NCBI GenBank assembly: GCA_950295325.1
Contig: OX485808.1
Location: forward strand, 32,632,527-32,696,526
Reading direction: 5' to 3'
Length of the DNA stretch: 64,000 nt
From: Polytrichum commune
Taxonomy: Eukaryota > Streptophyta > Polytrichopsida > Polytrichales > Polytrichaceae
Part shown: one piece after another, positions 32,283 through 44,196 of the stretch
How the letters are laid out: every line of letters begins with the position of its first letter
Numbering within the stretch: the first letter of the stretch is position 1
Made by a program: the position numbers and the translations under genes
The notes under the pieces: generated by a model
Databases searched by the model: none
What the model saw: the letters and a program-made list of their open reading frames with translations, nothing else
What the model was told of the DNA's origin: nothing

Positions 32283-32381
32283 ATTTTTCAACCAAATAAT
32301 GTTTCCCTATATTGTTTTCTAAAATTAAATGTTTACTTGTATGATGGATCATAGAATTTTTTATGCACGTTATGTTGGAAA

Positions 32382-32672
32382 GTGCATGTAGTCGCAACGT
32401 CCGAAGAACCGCCACAACCTTTCACATTTTCGGCAGAGGATGTTGTGGAAGTAATGGGTTATAGAGTATGTGAGGAGGGAAAATTGGTTGCACATAGAAA
32501 GGTAATGAATGTGGAAGGGAAAACACTAGATAGAATTATAGTACACGAAAGTTATATGTCTGTAGAGGTACAGAAGAATAAGGACAACAAATATGTTCTC
32601 TTCAGAAGTATGGAAATAAATAATCCACTTATACGAATGATTGGAGAAGTTGTAAGGAACTTTATATTGTGA
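32382..32672 (+). CDS. Possible transposon-associated domain (ORF G)
   Basis: An open frame of 96 codons has no early ATG (first ATG at 32454) but an acceptor-like CATGTAG at about 32391, so it is probably a terminal exon. It reads EDVVEVMGYRVCEEGKLVAH, DRIIVHESYMSVEV and NNPLIRMIGEVV. The arrangement, a short beta-rich module with a terminal 'initiate-binding' helix, is loosely like TNP1-type modules of plant En/Spm proteins. The resemblance is by pattern only and may be wrong. Confidence 0.35.
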   Translation: MHVVATSEEPPQPFTFSAEDVVEVMGYRVCEEGKLVAHRKVMNVEGKTLDRIIVHESYMSVEVQKNKDNKYVLFRSMEINNPLIRMIGEVVRNFIL

Positions 32673-33164
32673 CCTATTGAATTTCTACACTATACATGTA
32701 TGCAGTCGTAGCTGAGTGCATAAAATATACGTTGGATAATTGTCTGCAAAGAGGAGTGAGAATGTGATTTGTGGATGAGACGTGTATGTATGATGTTTAG
32801 CAATGAATTCATAAAATACATCAAATATATTTTGTCAATATATCAACTAAACGTATTAAAAAAAAACAGTCCACCAAGTGATTCCAATCAGTAATGGTAG
32901 TTGTATTTTAATACAAGTTGTTTGAATGTAGTGTCCATATGAAATCATATCATAAAGCTCAATGTTTACCAAGAAGTTGTAGTGAAAAGACCGAAATTGT
33001 TGACTATGCCTAATCCATTTGTGAAGAAAAACAATGTAACTATTATGAATGCAAAATACGATGTTATTTGAAAATTATATTATTTATAGTCATATGTGAA
33101 GACTACGTGCAATCATTGAAATTGAGCATACGTATTCATCTTTTGTAGTGCATTGTTTGAATAT

Positions 33165-33890
33165 GTTGACTATGTTTAGTCATATTTTGTTTTGAGGTGT
33201 TTAGATATGATGACTATATTTGTCAATATGATGGCGTAAAATATTTAATAATGATGACAATACCTAGTCATCTTATTTATTGCATAAGTGCAATCGTTAT
33301 GAATGTAAGATTCGACGGTTTTAAAAATGACACTAGTTATAGTCAAATAGAATGACTACATATAATCACAAAAATTGAAATGGTTACTACTACACTGAAA
33401 ATATTGACCAGCCCCTCGGAATGAAAAGCGCCAAATGTGACTTGTTTTGGGAAAAAATTATGTATCATATGACTATTATTAGTCACAATATGACTAAAAG
33501 CAGTTGTTGCTGAACAAATGTATTTGACAAATCAACACTGGTAGGAAAGACCATGTAGTCATGTAAGTACAAAACATGACTAATTCCAGTCACGTAATGA
33601 TGACTACTTCCAATCAAATGACATGACTATACATGATTATATATAGTCATACACATATGACTAAATATAGTGAGAAATGAAGAAGGGTTGAGGGGCGGCC
33701 CAAAACGAGGTCCCAAAATCCCATGGGGGACGCGCCATAGGGGACAGCAACTATTTGATATGACCGTAGTCATTTTGTTTGGAGCGAATGGTCCAACATG
33801 ACTAGGTTGAGGACTAAAAATAGTGCTAGTCATTAGTATAATTTATTACTTTTTTTAGTCATAAACCCTAGTCATTTTTTCATGTTTTCC
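33165..33890. repeat. Right array of TGACTA/TAGTCA motifs
   Basis: Many copies of the same near-palindrome as at 29822-30090 occur in both orientations (for example near 33470, 33555, 33590, 33625-33655, 33765, 33800 and 33825-33875), mixed with diverged half-sites. Together the two arrays bracket the ORF chain at 30285-32672. Confidence 0.65.
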
Positions 33891-33914
33891 TTGTACTGTG
33901 ATGACAAAATTCTG

Positions 33915-34366
33915 CACTACAAGGAAATAAACTCCGTAATATCAACCCCCATAATGTCACACACTCTCAAATATCCTGAAACCCTAGGGAACGGATGTTT
34001 GTAGTTCAAATTTTATTCCTTATTGTCACATTTCTCTCCCAATATCATGAAATTTGTCATTAATGTAAACCACCTAAGAAGTTAACCCACATCCTCACAT
34101 TACGCCATGTGTGAACATGTGGAGTGTCTTCTTCTTCTTCTTCTTCTTCCGCCACATCACCCGGGAAGGCCAAGTGGAGTGGACCACATTAGCGTAGGTG
34201 ACATGAGAACGGATTCAAATTGTCCTCACATCTCCTTTGTGATATTCCACAATGTCACATGCTACACTAATTCTATAGTATCACGTATTCATGTTGACAC
34301 TACAAAACTCTATAATATCACGTGCACTTTGGTTGCCACAAGTGTGATACTACGGAGTTTAGAGTG
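33915..34366. mobile_element. MITE-like repeat, copy 2 (complete)
   Basis: The left end CACTACAAGG..AAACTCCGTAATATCA and the right end GTGATACTACGGAGTTT..AGTG are inverted repeats. The body matches copy 1 at 5716-6143. An internal CACTACAAAACTCTATAATATCAC forms a nested fold with the right end. No transposase is present. Its left end abuts the right array of the unknown element. Confidence 0.65.
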
Positions 34367-34369
34367 TAT

Positions 34370-36190
34370 GCAATCTTTCCTTAACAAATCATTAGAACTT
34401 TACAACAAAGCGCACATGGAAATGGAAGGGATACAACAAACGCTCTTGGAAGCAAAAGGGATGCAACAAACGCACTTGTCAATGGAAGGGTACACATCCT
34501 AACATGCATCCTATTTTTCTATCTTTCCTTGAATTGTTGAATACAATTGTCTTCAATGGTGGAATTTCTCAACACACTACGTTGTGATGGCAAAGCCCTT
34601 TACACACTATTTCTTTAAGAATTCAATAGAACTTTATCTTAAACATGCATGGAAACGGGAGGGATGCAAGAACACGCTTGGAAGCGGGAGGGATGCAACA
34701 AACTTGTTTGTAAGCAGGAGGGCACGCACCATAACATGCATCCCATTTTTATTTTTGTCCTTGAATTGAAGAATATAATTCTCTTCATTGGGTGAATTTT
34801 ATTCATCACACTTTGTTGTGACAACATAATGTTCTATGCAATGTCTTTTTAACAAACCAATAAAACTTTACAACAAGCAGGAGAGATGCAACAAGCACAC
34901 ATAGAAGTGGGAAAGATGCACTGCAACATGCATCAGTCTCTCTTTCCTCTTTCAACTACGGACTCCAAATCTCTTCGTTGGGTGGAATTCATCATTACAC
35001 TATGTAGTGATGCAATGCTTCTTAAATTAACAAACAAAATTGTGTGACAAACGCTCATGGAAGCAAGAGGTATGCACCATAATTTTTTTCCATCCATAAT
35101 TTGTAGATTTTAATTTCCTTTGCTTGGTGTATTTTTCCTCATCACACCATGTTGTGATAACAAAGTCCTCTATGCATTGTTTCTTTAACATATCATTAGA
35201 GCTTTGCAACAAGTGCGCATGGAAGCAGGTCAAAAGCATGTGCACTGGGAAGCGGGAGAGGACTTACTATAACAAGCATCACAATCTTTCTTTCCTTCTT
35301 GAATTGCGCACTCCAATTCTCTACGCTAGGTGGCTTTTGTCATCACACTATGTTGTGATGACAAAGCTCTCCATGCACTCTTTCTTTAATAAACCAGTAG
35401 AAATGGGCAATAAATGCGCCTAGAAGTGGGAGATGACGCATCATAACATCCATCATACTTTGTTTCTTTTGCCTTAAATTGCAGAATCCATTTTTTTCCA
35501 TTAGGTAGATTTTGTCATTACCCTATGTAATGACAAAGCTCTTCATGCACTCTTCCTTTAACAAACCAACGAAAACTTTGGAAAAAGTACACATAAAAGC
35601 AGGAGAGCGAACACCATAATAGGCATCCTCCTCTTTTTCCCTCGAACTGCGGAATGAAATTCTCTTTGCTGGGTGGATGTTCTCTCCACACTATATTATA
35701 CTGACCAAGCCTTTACGTAATGTTTCTTGAGCAAACCAACAGAACTTTGCAACAAGCACAGATGGAAGTGGGACTTATTGCAATAAGCGTGCTTGGAAGT
35801 AAGGGAGATGCAACACTCTTGAATGGAAATGGGATGGCATGCACCGTAACATGCATCCTATTTTATTTTTTTTGCCCTTCTTGAACTGCGACTCCAATTC
35901 TCTTCTCTGGATGGATTTTTTCATCACTAAATTATGATGACAATGCTCTCCATGCAATCTTCGTTTACCTAATGAACATAGTTTTGCAACATGCGCACAA
36001 AAGCAGGAGGGATGCATCATAACATGCATCATAAGATTTTCTTCCTTGAACTGCGGACTCCAATTCTCTCTGCTGGGTGGATTTCCTACTTACTATGTTG
36101 TGAAGGCAAAGCTTTTCATGCAATCTTCATTTAACAAACAAACAAAACCTTGCAACAAGCATGCATGGAAATGTAGATTTTGACAGTGAA
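34370..36190. repeat. Degenerate satellite of about nine 150-235-bp units
   Basis: Each unit contains, in order, CACTATGTTGTGATGACAAAG, a TTTCTTTAACAAACCA string, GAACTTTGCAACAAG, GCATGGAAGCGGGAGGGATG, a CATAACATGCATCC string and a TTGAATTGCGGACTCCAATT-like string. The TTGTGATGACAAAG landmark falls near 34580, 34812, 35001, 35150, 35350, 35524, 35695, 35930 and 36095. The units are strongly diverged and the spacing varies, so this is an old array. Open frames within it are repeat shadows. Confidence 0.8.
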
Positions 36191-37099
36191 TCATGTCAGG
36201 AAGTGTAAGGGATGTCCATTAATTGCTCCTTCACGGATTCATGCGATTGCCTAATGAACCTGCCAGCCCAAGCTCTGTGTTTAAGCTATCAGATTTGTTT
36301 CTCTCAGAAGCTCATTTGTGCCAAGTTTGGTATGATTGTACAATTTTGTACACATGAAGCCAAACCTAACATTCACATTGATCGAGATCAACAGTACAAT
36401 GGTTCATGGTAAGCAGAACGAGAGATTTAGCACATTGCCATTCAACAAGAAAACTGGGCCTCTTCTGTTGACATGGGGCACAACATGCTTCCCAACAGCC
36501 ACATAAACATGAGCTCCATGTCTTTTTGCAAAGCCAGACCATGTTTGAGCAAGGAGTAATTCACAATCAAACATCCCGTGTCTTTTAAATAGTGACACAA
36601 TGGTGTGCCACCAGAAAAAGGGGTTGACAAACAATATTTGTCTTAAATTCAAGAACTGCAGCAACCTACTGAAATCAAGCTCCCCCAACCTCCGACGAGC
36701 TTTGTTTCTTTAAATCGGCATCATCATGCTTTACATACAAAGAAGCACCTTGACTGACTAACCCGTTTCCTCTTTACAATAGTCTGAACTTTGAAACTTG
36801 CCTACCTGACATGTGTATCTACCAATTCCTGGAGCCTCTTGTCTAGGGTGTGCTTCAAAATTTTCAGCTGGAGGATGTAAGTCCCCCTCTCCCATAGGGC
36901 CAGAGACGTGAGGCACTTGTAAACTATGCTGGACCCTAACCAAAAATAACTAGGGCCTGACTTCACGGCAGCTAACACCTGCGTTCATACGTCATTGGGT
37001 AATCTATAGTAAGATACACAGATGACTTGTCCCCAACCTGCCATGATAATAGAACATGTCGCCTGTAACAATTGCTGCACTGCCATGTACAACGCCATC
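36191..37099. other. Region downstream of the Rab gene
   Basis: It includes the probable 3' UTR of the minus-strand Rab gene next to 37099. No other gene is recognised; the frames at 36404-36943 have no family features. Confidence 0.45.
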
Positions 37100-40029
37100 C
37101 TATGAGCAGCACCCACCCTTCTGGGGGATGGGCTGCCCGGGCGTAATCTTAATGTTGTTAGGCTTGTTGCTGGCCATTGCAGGCTGGCTTGCCATTCTGA
37201 AACAACACCAAAATCTTGTCAGAAAATTTCGTCATTCCATTTGGGCTCTTCACAAGAGCCTAAACAATAAAAACTACTTATGAACTCCTTCAAATTGAGT
37301 ACTTGGAGGACTATAGACATACAGTAGACATCAAATTTGTGATGAACGGAAGTCAGAAGACATTACCGGTTCTTGATCTCTGCTGCCATTGTCATAAATG
37401 CCTGTTCAACATTTGTGGCATTTTTGGCACTTGTCTCCAAAAAGGGGATGCCTATCTCATCCGCAAATGCCTGTCATATAAAAGGCACACAATGTTCACA
37501 CACAAAAACGCCACACACCCGCAAAGACACAACAGCAAATGCACCAGCAAGTAACAACTGTCCCAAATAAACAATCTATGAAAACCACTAGCAATCCAAT
37601 CCTCTCAGCTCCTGGACATCCGTTATTCACTGATAAACCAGGCAGCTCTGATTCAATTTGGAGGGTACATCCACAAGTATCTTGACACCAAATGAAGGAC
37701 ACGGGTACCAGAGAGGACTCCCACAAGGAGAGAAATCCTTCCTTCAAAATGAACTTACCTTAGCAGTCTGGTAATCAACCACCTTCTTGGATGCCAGGTC
37801 GGACTTGTTGCCCACAAGCAGCTTGTTCACATTCTCACTTGCATAGCGGTCAATCTCATTCAACCACTGTTTCACATTGTTGAAGCTCTCCTGATCAGTT
37901 ACATCGTACACAACCTGTGAAAGGCATATTCAAATTCAGTTATTCACTCCAACAATATTAATCAGGGTAATCATGACAAGTCAGTAATTCACAGCCCCAA
38001 ACAGGCCAACAGAAACTATCTGCCACCTGGCAACCAGCGAACAACCAAAGCATGAACTATTTTGAGAAATGATAGTCCAATCAAAACAGACAATATGTGT
38101 GCAGCGTATTACAATGATGCCATGAGCACCCCGGTAATAACTGCTTGTGATGGTCCTGAATCGCTCTTGTCCAGCTGTGTCCCACTGCAACAATAGCCAC
38201 AGTATTCTCAATCATCAACTGTGCTCCAACAACAGCCATTTCTTAGAATCAGCATGGCAACAGAGCACCAAGTGTAGAATTGCAAGACCATCACTTACAA
38301 TTTGCAGCTTGATGGTTTTCCCATCCAGCTCCACCGTCCGAATTTTCTGCGGAAATTTTCAAAACTTCATAATCAGTCTCCAAACTATACCATTCCGGCC
38401 ACAAGGTGACCTACAATTCATGAGATGTACTCACTACAACTAAATAAACACAACTGGTGGAAAATGATCATAACGATGGGTGTGGTCTATCATTCAACCC
38501 CAAGTTTTCTCTTCAGAAAAGCCCACAAGCTACCATAATTGAGAAATATCAGCCAGGCAGGTAATATGAGTTAAGTCTCATTACAAAGTCAACTCCTATT
38601 GTGCTGATGTAGCTCTCCAAGTAGGAATCATCCTGCATGATAAAAACAACACATCAATATGTGTAGCAGCAAGATATTCATTGAAGTTGTTTGCCACAAC
38701 TGGCACCCCTCACAAATATTAAGGAAACAGTATGATTTTGCCACAGTACTCCTTAAACTAGATTGTGGCAATGACACCACACAGAAAATGTTTAATCAGG
38801 AGAGTCGGATATTATACATCACACAAAACACGTACCGCAAATCGTAAGAGAAGGCAGGACTTCCCAACCCCTGAATCACCGATCAGCAAGAGCTTGAAAA
38901 GGTAATCACTGCACACGTTTTATAAGATCCACATCAGAATGTGCCCTACAACACGGATCATGCGTCAAGGAAGAGGTTGATGTGAATTCCCACAAGAACA
39001 GGATTCTCAGGAGGAAGTGAAACAGTGGACTTATTCAAATTACCTATAACGACTGCTACCACCAGGTGTCACATGCCCTACCTACCCAAAACACAACCAA
39101 CTATGACAGAAACAAGAAATCAGGAAAAACACAACATGTACATAACCAGATCAATACTGTGAACTTGTTACGAAAAGTCCATCAATTACACTAGGTATAG
39201 ACCATTTGAATGTATGAACGCAGAAAGGAAGTGCCAGTTCCGATCAACATATTATGCGTTCTGTTGACTTCATCCTCGAAATCCGACAAAATATTCAACA
39301 ACCGGAGCTGACAACTTGACCAGCCAGCATCACTAAAAGTGCACCGATGGCTGGAGAAACAATTCCCGCAGAAATTAAGGCCGGGGTACATGCTTCCACA
39401 CACAAGAATGCTTGAACGATGAACTGTACGGAAAGTGGGTAAGAAAAATCGAGCAGAATTGTCCGTCGGAAGTTAAGCAGACCTAATATATTGCGACTTC
39501 CGACTAATTAATAGGGATCGAAAGATCTTCGAGAAGGTCCTCAGGGGAAAGGAAAAAAAGTACCCACGAACCCCGGCAAAGATCGTCCAGGGCAGGGGTA
39601 TAACCATTCCGAAGATTATAACGTGTGGCATCTAAGGCAGGGGAAAATTACGACATCGAGGCTTCCACAATGATTAACGCCCCAAGGCAACATCGTCCTA
39701 GGGCACGTTCCACGACAGACGGCAGCTCAATCCGGGTCGCGGAGACAAAATCAAAGTGAACACGCATGCCAGTGAGCAGAGGCACACTTTTCGCTGTACC
39801 ACGCATAGAGAGAAATTGTCGTCGCGAAAAATCGAACACTGTCGGGAACCGATGCACCCGCTTCCAGCCTCACCGAGAAACGCACGGTGACCTCCGCAAG
39901 AAATTCCACACACAGAGAACGCAACTCACGGAGCGCAGATCTCCACTCCCCCTCACATCACCTAAAGCTACAGTAGCTGCCATGAAAATCCACGAGAGTA
40001 CACGAAACTCACTATTCAGGGTTCGACAT
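37100..40029 (-). CDS. RABD/Rab1-type small GTPase
   Basis: Eight coding exons join in phase: 40029-40013, 38908-38836, 38632-38585, 38346-38299, 38184-38113, 37914-37759, 37470-37367 and 37196-37100. They encode 204 residues. The nucleotide-binding motifs are all intact: GDSGVGKS (16-23), STIGVDF switch I, WDTAGQE (63-69), NKSD (122-125) and ETSAK (150-154). The C-terminus PQKGGCCS carries the paired cysteines for geranylgeranylation. [19 protein letters not shown] N-terminus and the [11 protein letters not shown] segment place it with Rab1/RABD, which governs ER-to-Golgi vesicle traffic. The first coding exon is only 17 nt (MSNPE plus part of Y) and lies 1.1 kb from exon 2. The long first intron may carry regulatory sequence. 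Confidence 0.96.
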
Positions 40030-41733
40030 GACGAAGAAATGGAGCGGCTACTCCCGGCGGCTCGCCTGCGAGGGTTCTCTCCGCCCTGCTACCTCCGATC
40101 TGCGACACTTGCGCCCTTTCTGTCGACTTCCAGCCTCAAGAAACCGCGGCTTTGAGATGCTCTGCGAACGGCGACTTTTGAGCGGCAGGCGGAGCACGGG
40201 GGGCCGGCGGTACGCTGGGGTGACGACGAGGGCGATAGATCTGCAGCACGAGGGTTAGCGATGGCGGAGCGAGGCAAGCCTTGTGTGCGAAGGCGAGCAG
40301 CGTGGTGGCAGAGAGACACACACACCCCTGAGGGGCTAATCACACCGGCCACTTCTGGCACCATCCGTCGGCATCTCCGGCTGTAATACCTAGTGTGAAA
40401 AGAAAAAGAAAAAAGAAATAAAAATGGTGGGCCAGCATCTACACTAGAGGCGCTCATTAATCGATCACTTGAGAAATTATGTGCCAGAGCTGGAGAGAAG
40501 TATAAGGACGTGTAATGTTTTTCCCATGCAGGAAGATAAAGATCAGGAGGATTGCAATTTTTTTTTTCTTCGGTAGTTTTTTTTCTTAGATTGAAGTTAT
40601 CGTGAATTTTGGAAGCTAGAGTTGACCCAAACATATTATCGTTGTCTACAGTCTTCCATAACCGCTCATTCCTCCTCACTTTAGTATTAAAAACCAAGAC
40701 ATGTGTCATGGCACCATTGGTTCAGCCTAATCAAAATTCGGTCCTAGTTTGATTGAAATTCCATTACCTTGTAGGTTGTTGACGAGGTTCTTGTCGGGAA
40801 TAGGCACCTCTCCTATATTCCTCAACCTAATCCCCAGTAATTTCACGGTTGGAACCAGACATGAACGTTGGTGTGATCAGGGCATTAGAGAGAATAGAGG
40901 AAAGTGTAATGGATTGGTGGGTGACATGTGCATGTCTTGGGGTGCCCCCCCCCCCCCGCCCCGGCCTCTGGCCTATCCCAGGTTGAGTAAACGTGGAGGG
41001 CAGTGCTTTTTAAGCGATCACATTTAGGTAGGCCCTCCAATTGGTTTGACAATCAAAGTTAGAATAGTGTCTATGTTGGGAGCATGTAGTCCACTCTCAT
41101 CATAATGCAGGTTTGTTGTTAAGTTTCGAGTTTTGTCACCTTACTTAGTACCATTCAATATTCAATTGATTGATTAAGAAGAATGACCACATAACACCCA
41201 CATAAGGTATGCTAAGTACGTGAATCGTATCTACATGGTGAGGCTAGTAGTTAAGGACAGACACCAAAAAGACATGTGGTATAATCAAATTAGACAATGT
41301 GCTCAAAAATGTAGACACCATTCTAGGTTTGGTAGTGAGCACAGGCGAGAGGGTTTGCGTGATCGCTTAAAGAGCAAGACAATCTTCACTTGGACTAGTT
41401 ATGCATTTTGCATCTTACTTAGCATGACAATTTTCACGAACCACAATTGCCCAAGTCAATAGCCAAATTTCATTGTAGAGTTGAAGGTGGCCTCAGACCT
41501 ACGTTTATTGAACCCATCAATTGATAAAAAATTTAGTTTATCCTCACCCCTAAGAAATACCCTAATATTAAAATTAAACAATGAAACCAACTATAGTTTT
41601 CATAACAAGCTAAACACGGGCTAGATATATTATTAGTGGGGATTATTATAATTGATCATTAAATGTGGATGTAAAGAGGTTTTTGACTTTAGGATCCAAT
41701 GGCTAGATAGTTCAAAAACACTTTTACTACATA
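40030..41733. other. Rab 5' leader/promoter and intergenic DNA
   Basis: The GC-rich stretch to about 40380 is probably the Rab promoter and 5' UTR. A 206-codon minus-strand frame at 40089-40709 lies here, but it has low-complexity composition and no family. A C-run of 13 lies at 40945-40957. Nothing else is recognised. Confidence 0.45.
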
Positions 41734-41906
41734 TTTTTGTCTAATTAGTGTGGGTTATCATTCAAAGTTACGCATTGCTATAAATGCTAAATGCTAAATT
41801 GTCCATACTAGTTGCTCATGTTCTTTGGGTAGGAGATGATATTCTTAGTAAAATGTCATAACAATGCATAACTCCAAGCGATAACCCACACTAATTAGAC
41901 AAAAAC
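41734..41906. mobile_element. Foldback element with 48-bp inverted arms
   Basis: The left arm TTTTTGTCTAATTAGTGTGG... (41734-41781) is the inverse of 41858-41906 with about seven mismatches. The loop is about 75 bp. There is no coding potential. A MITE or foldback transposon is likely, though a target duplication is not clear. Confidence 0.65.
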
Positions 41907-43900
41907 AATGTAGTTATGTTCAACAAATTTTTGTAACCACCTGGGTGGTTTTTATTATTATTTAATGGTTAGGAATTCAATTAACCAACAATTTGGGAGA
42001 ACCGTCATGGCCACAAGTAAGAAGAAGAAAACTACACTAAATATGATATTTAGTGTCACCAATTATAGTTGTTTTGCCCAATGCTAATTGTAAACCACAG
42101 TATAGGGTCACCAACACAAATGTTAACCCAACATTATTTGTCATTTGTTGTAAATATTTTGAGGGATTATAGATATACGGTGTCGCTATTTCATTACAAG
42201 TTGCTGACAAGAGAAGGTAGGGTTTTGGCCAATGGATGAACTCATCCAATCATCCAAGACAATATTCGTTCACTTATTCATCAGAAGTGTCATCCAAAGA
42301 GTTACCATAGTGACATCAAATACCATGTGACACTAACTATCAGATTTACTGTACTAGAAAAGACATTGGTGAAGGGAGACAAAGGGGGACTAGAAAAGAA
42401 AGGGGGAAGAGGCCAACTGCCCATTGGCCCGTCTTAGCAGCTTTCTTTTAAAGAGGGGTGGGGTGAGTTGGCATCATGTGATTGGTGGAGCTAGTATTAT
42501 AGCATTGTTGGTCATAGCGCACCTTTCAATAGCATTAAAGTTTCTTAGTCATTCACTTTCCTTTTTCCTTTTTTTCTAAGGGGGCTCTGACTATGATTGT
42601 TAGTTTTATAGCTTTCTCATGTGTTAAGTTTGTGCAAATTTCAAGAAATGACATTAACACTACATTAGGTAATTTGAGGGTGTTTTTTTGGCATTTTGAG
42701 ACATTTACGTACATAAGAGCATAGAAAATGTCATATAAATATTAAGGAGTGGTGTGTGAATTCAAACATGCAAAAATTCAAGAGTGGTGATCTGCGTCAA
42801 TCCATGCACAAATGAAGGCATAAATCCATCAAGAACTCATATAAGGAGGGTTTCAGTTCGACAACCCAAACATGAGACAATATTGAAAGGAGATATTCAT
42901 ATTACGGGAAATCAAAATACAAGGTCTAGTCAAAGAAATTAAGTAGCAAACGAGCACCACATAATCATTATTGGACAGTGCAACCTAAACTAAACCTACT
43001 TAGGTATAATATCTATGTTAATGTTGGCTTTTGCCCACTAGTTTCTTTTTCTTTCTTTTGTTGCCTCTTCTTTTCCTCGTACGTTCCTATAGATCTTTCC
43101 TTTGTGGTTGTAGCCAAGGTCAGGACGAGGGCCCACCATGATACATTTAGGAGGCCAACGAGAGCCAAATTATAGGAGGATGAATTCGAAATGGGTGGCA
43201 CTTGGGATGAAGATTGCCCCGCACTTTTATGTAGGGTGTAGAAATGCTCAATTTGAATGGATAAGGCGCCTTTAAAACATGTTGGTACCAAATTGGACAC
43301 AACCTACAAACCAATGAAACAAAGGGGGTTAGTTTGAGGAGGAAAATTGAAACCTATGACGGACAAAAGGAATGAAGGAAACGAAGGAAGGGAAGTGCAA
43401 TTCGGTACCTGCTATAGCGTACCTCAAAACATGTGACGGTCGGGGTGGAGTCAACATGGGTGGGCAATGTGTTGTGTGTGTGGGGGGGGGGGTGCATCTA
43501 GTGTTGGTCGAAGGTCCATCCGAAGCTGCCAATGAGGTGCCATGTTGCCGCTGGACTCATAGGGGGAGTTTTGGCCACAATCGTGCACATCGTTGACCCC
43601 TTTGGGTGGTGATGGGAACGGTGAAGGGTGGAAGATTTGCTTGGGCGGGGGGTTGTCCACAACGCTGACATCTAGGGGTTCCTTTAAGATAGTTGATCAT
43701 AGATGCCACGTCGTAGAATACGCTTTGCAAGTTGGAGTCGCTAATGGCTTGGACCGAATCAAGTTGGCCAAAACAAAACCCCAACACACGGGCTGGGGGT
43801 GGAGAGGGGGGTATGTGAAAACCAATATACATTCAAAACACAGTTACATATGGCCAAGAAAGCTATTTTGAACAAGTTTATATGAGTGTACAACTCTTTG
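41907..43900. other. Intergenic DNA, no gene recognised
   Basis: Low-complexity frames on both strands (for example 43013-43832) contain no recognisable domain. A run of ten G lies near 43481-43490. Confidence 0.45.
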
Positions 43901-44196
43901 TACATGTAATCCTTGGAATTCGTGTATTTATTGCATGTTGGATTACTCCGTTCAATTTGGGGGATGGGGAGCCCGTTCCCCACGAGCGCATGAAAATATA
44001 TCTCAAGGTCAACCAAAAACCGGTCTTGGACCTTCCCAATGGTCCATGTGGGGCACATTGTGTAGTTGGAAGTGGGGTTCAAGAACTGGGGCCTATTTCA
44101 TAGCTTGTTTGAAAAAATTAGCAACCTTTGGCAAAGACTGCTCCATGATAACATTCTTCAACTTATTCTTTAGATGATTGTTGGAAACATAACAAC

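Noticed and set aside
33915-33930. CACTACAAGGAAA as the end of an En/Spm element for the 29.5-33.9 kb block
   Set aside because: It points away from the block (rightwards) and is better explained as the left end of the MITE at 33915-34366.
34107-36032. ORFs of 61-131 codons
   Set aside because: They are shadows of a MITE-like copy and the diverged satellite units, without consistent frame between units.
40089-40709. 206-codon minus-strand open frame upstream of the Rab start
   Set aside because: It lies in the GC-rich leader/promoter region, has no family resemblance, contains F/S low-complexity stretches and overlaps other open frames. Its length is explained by composition.
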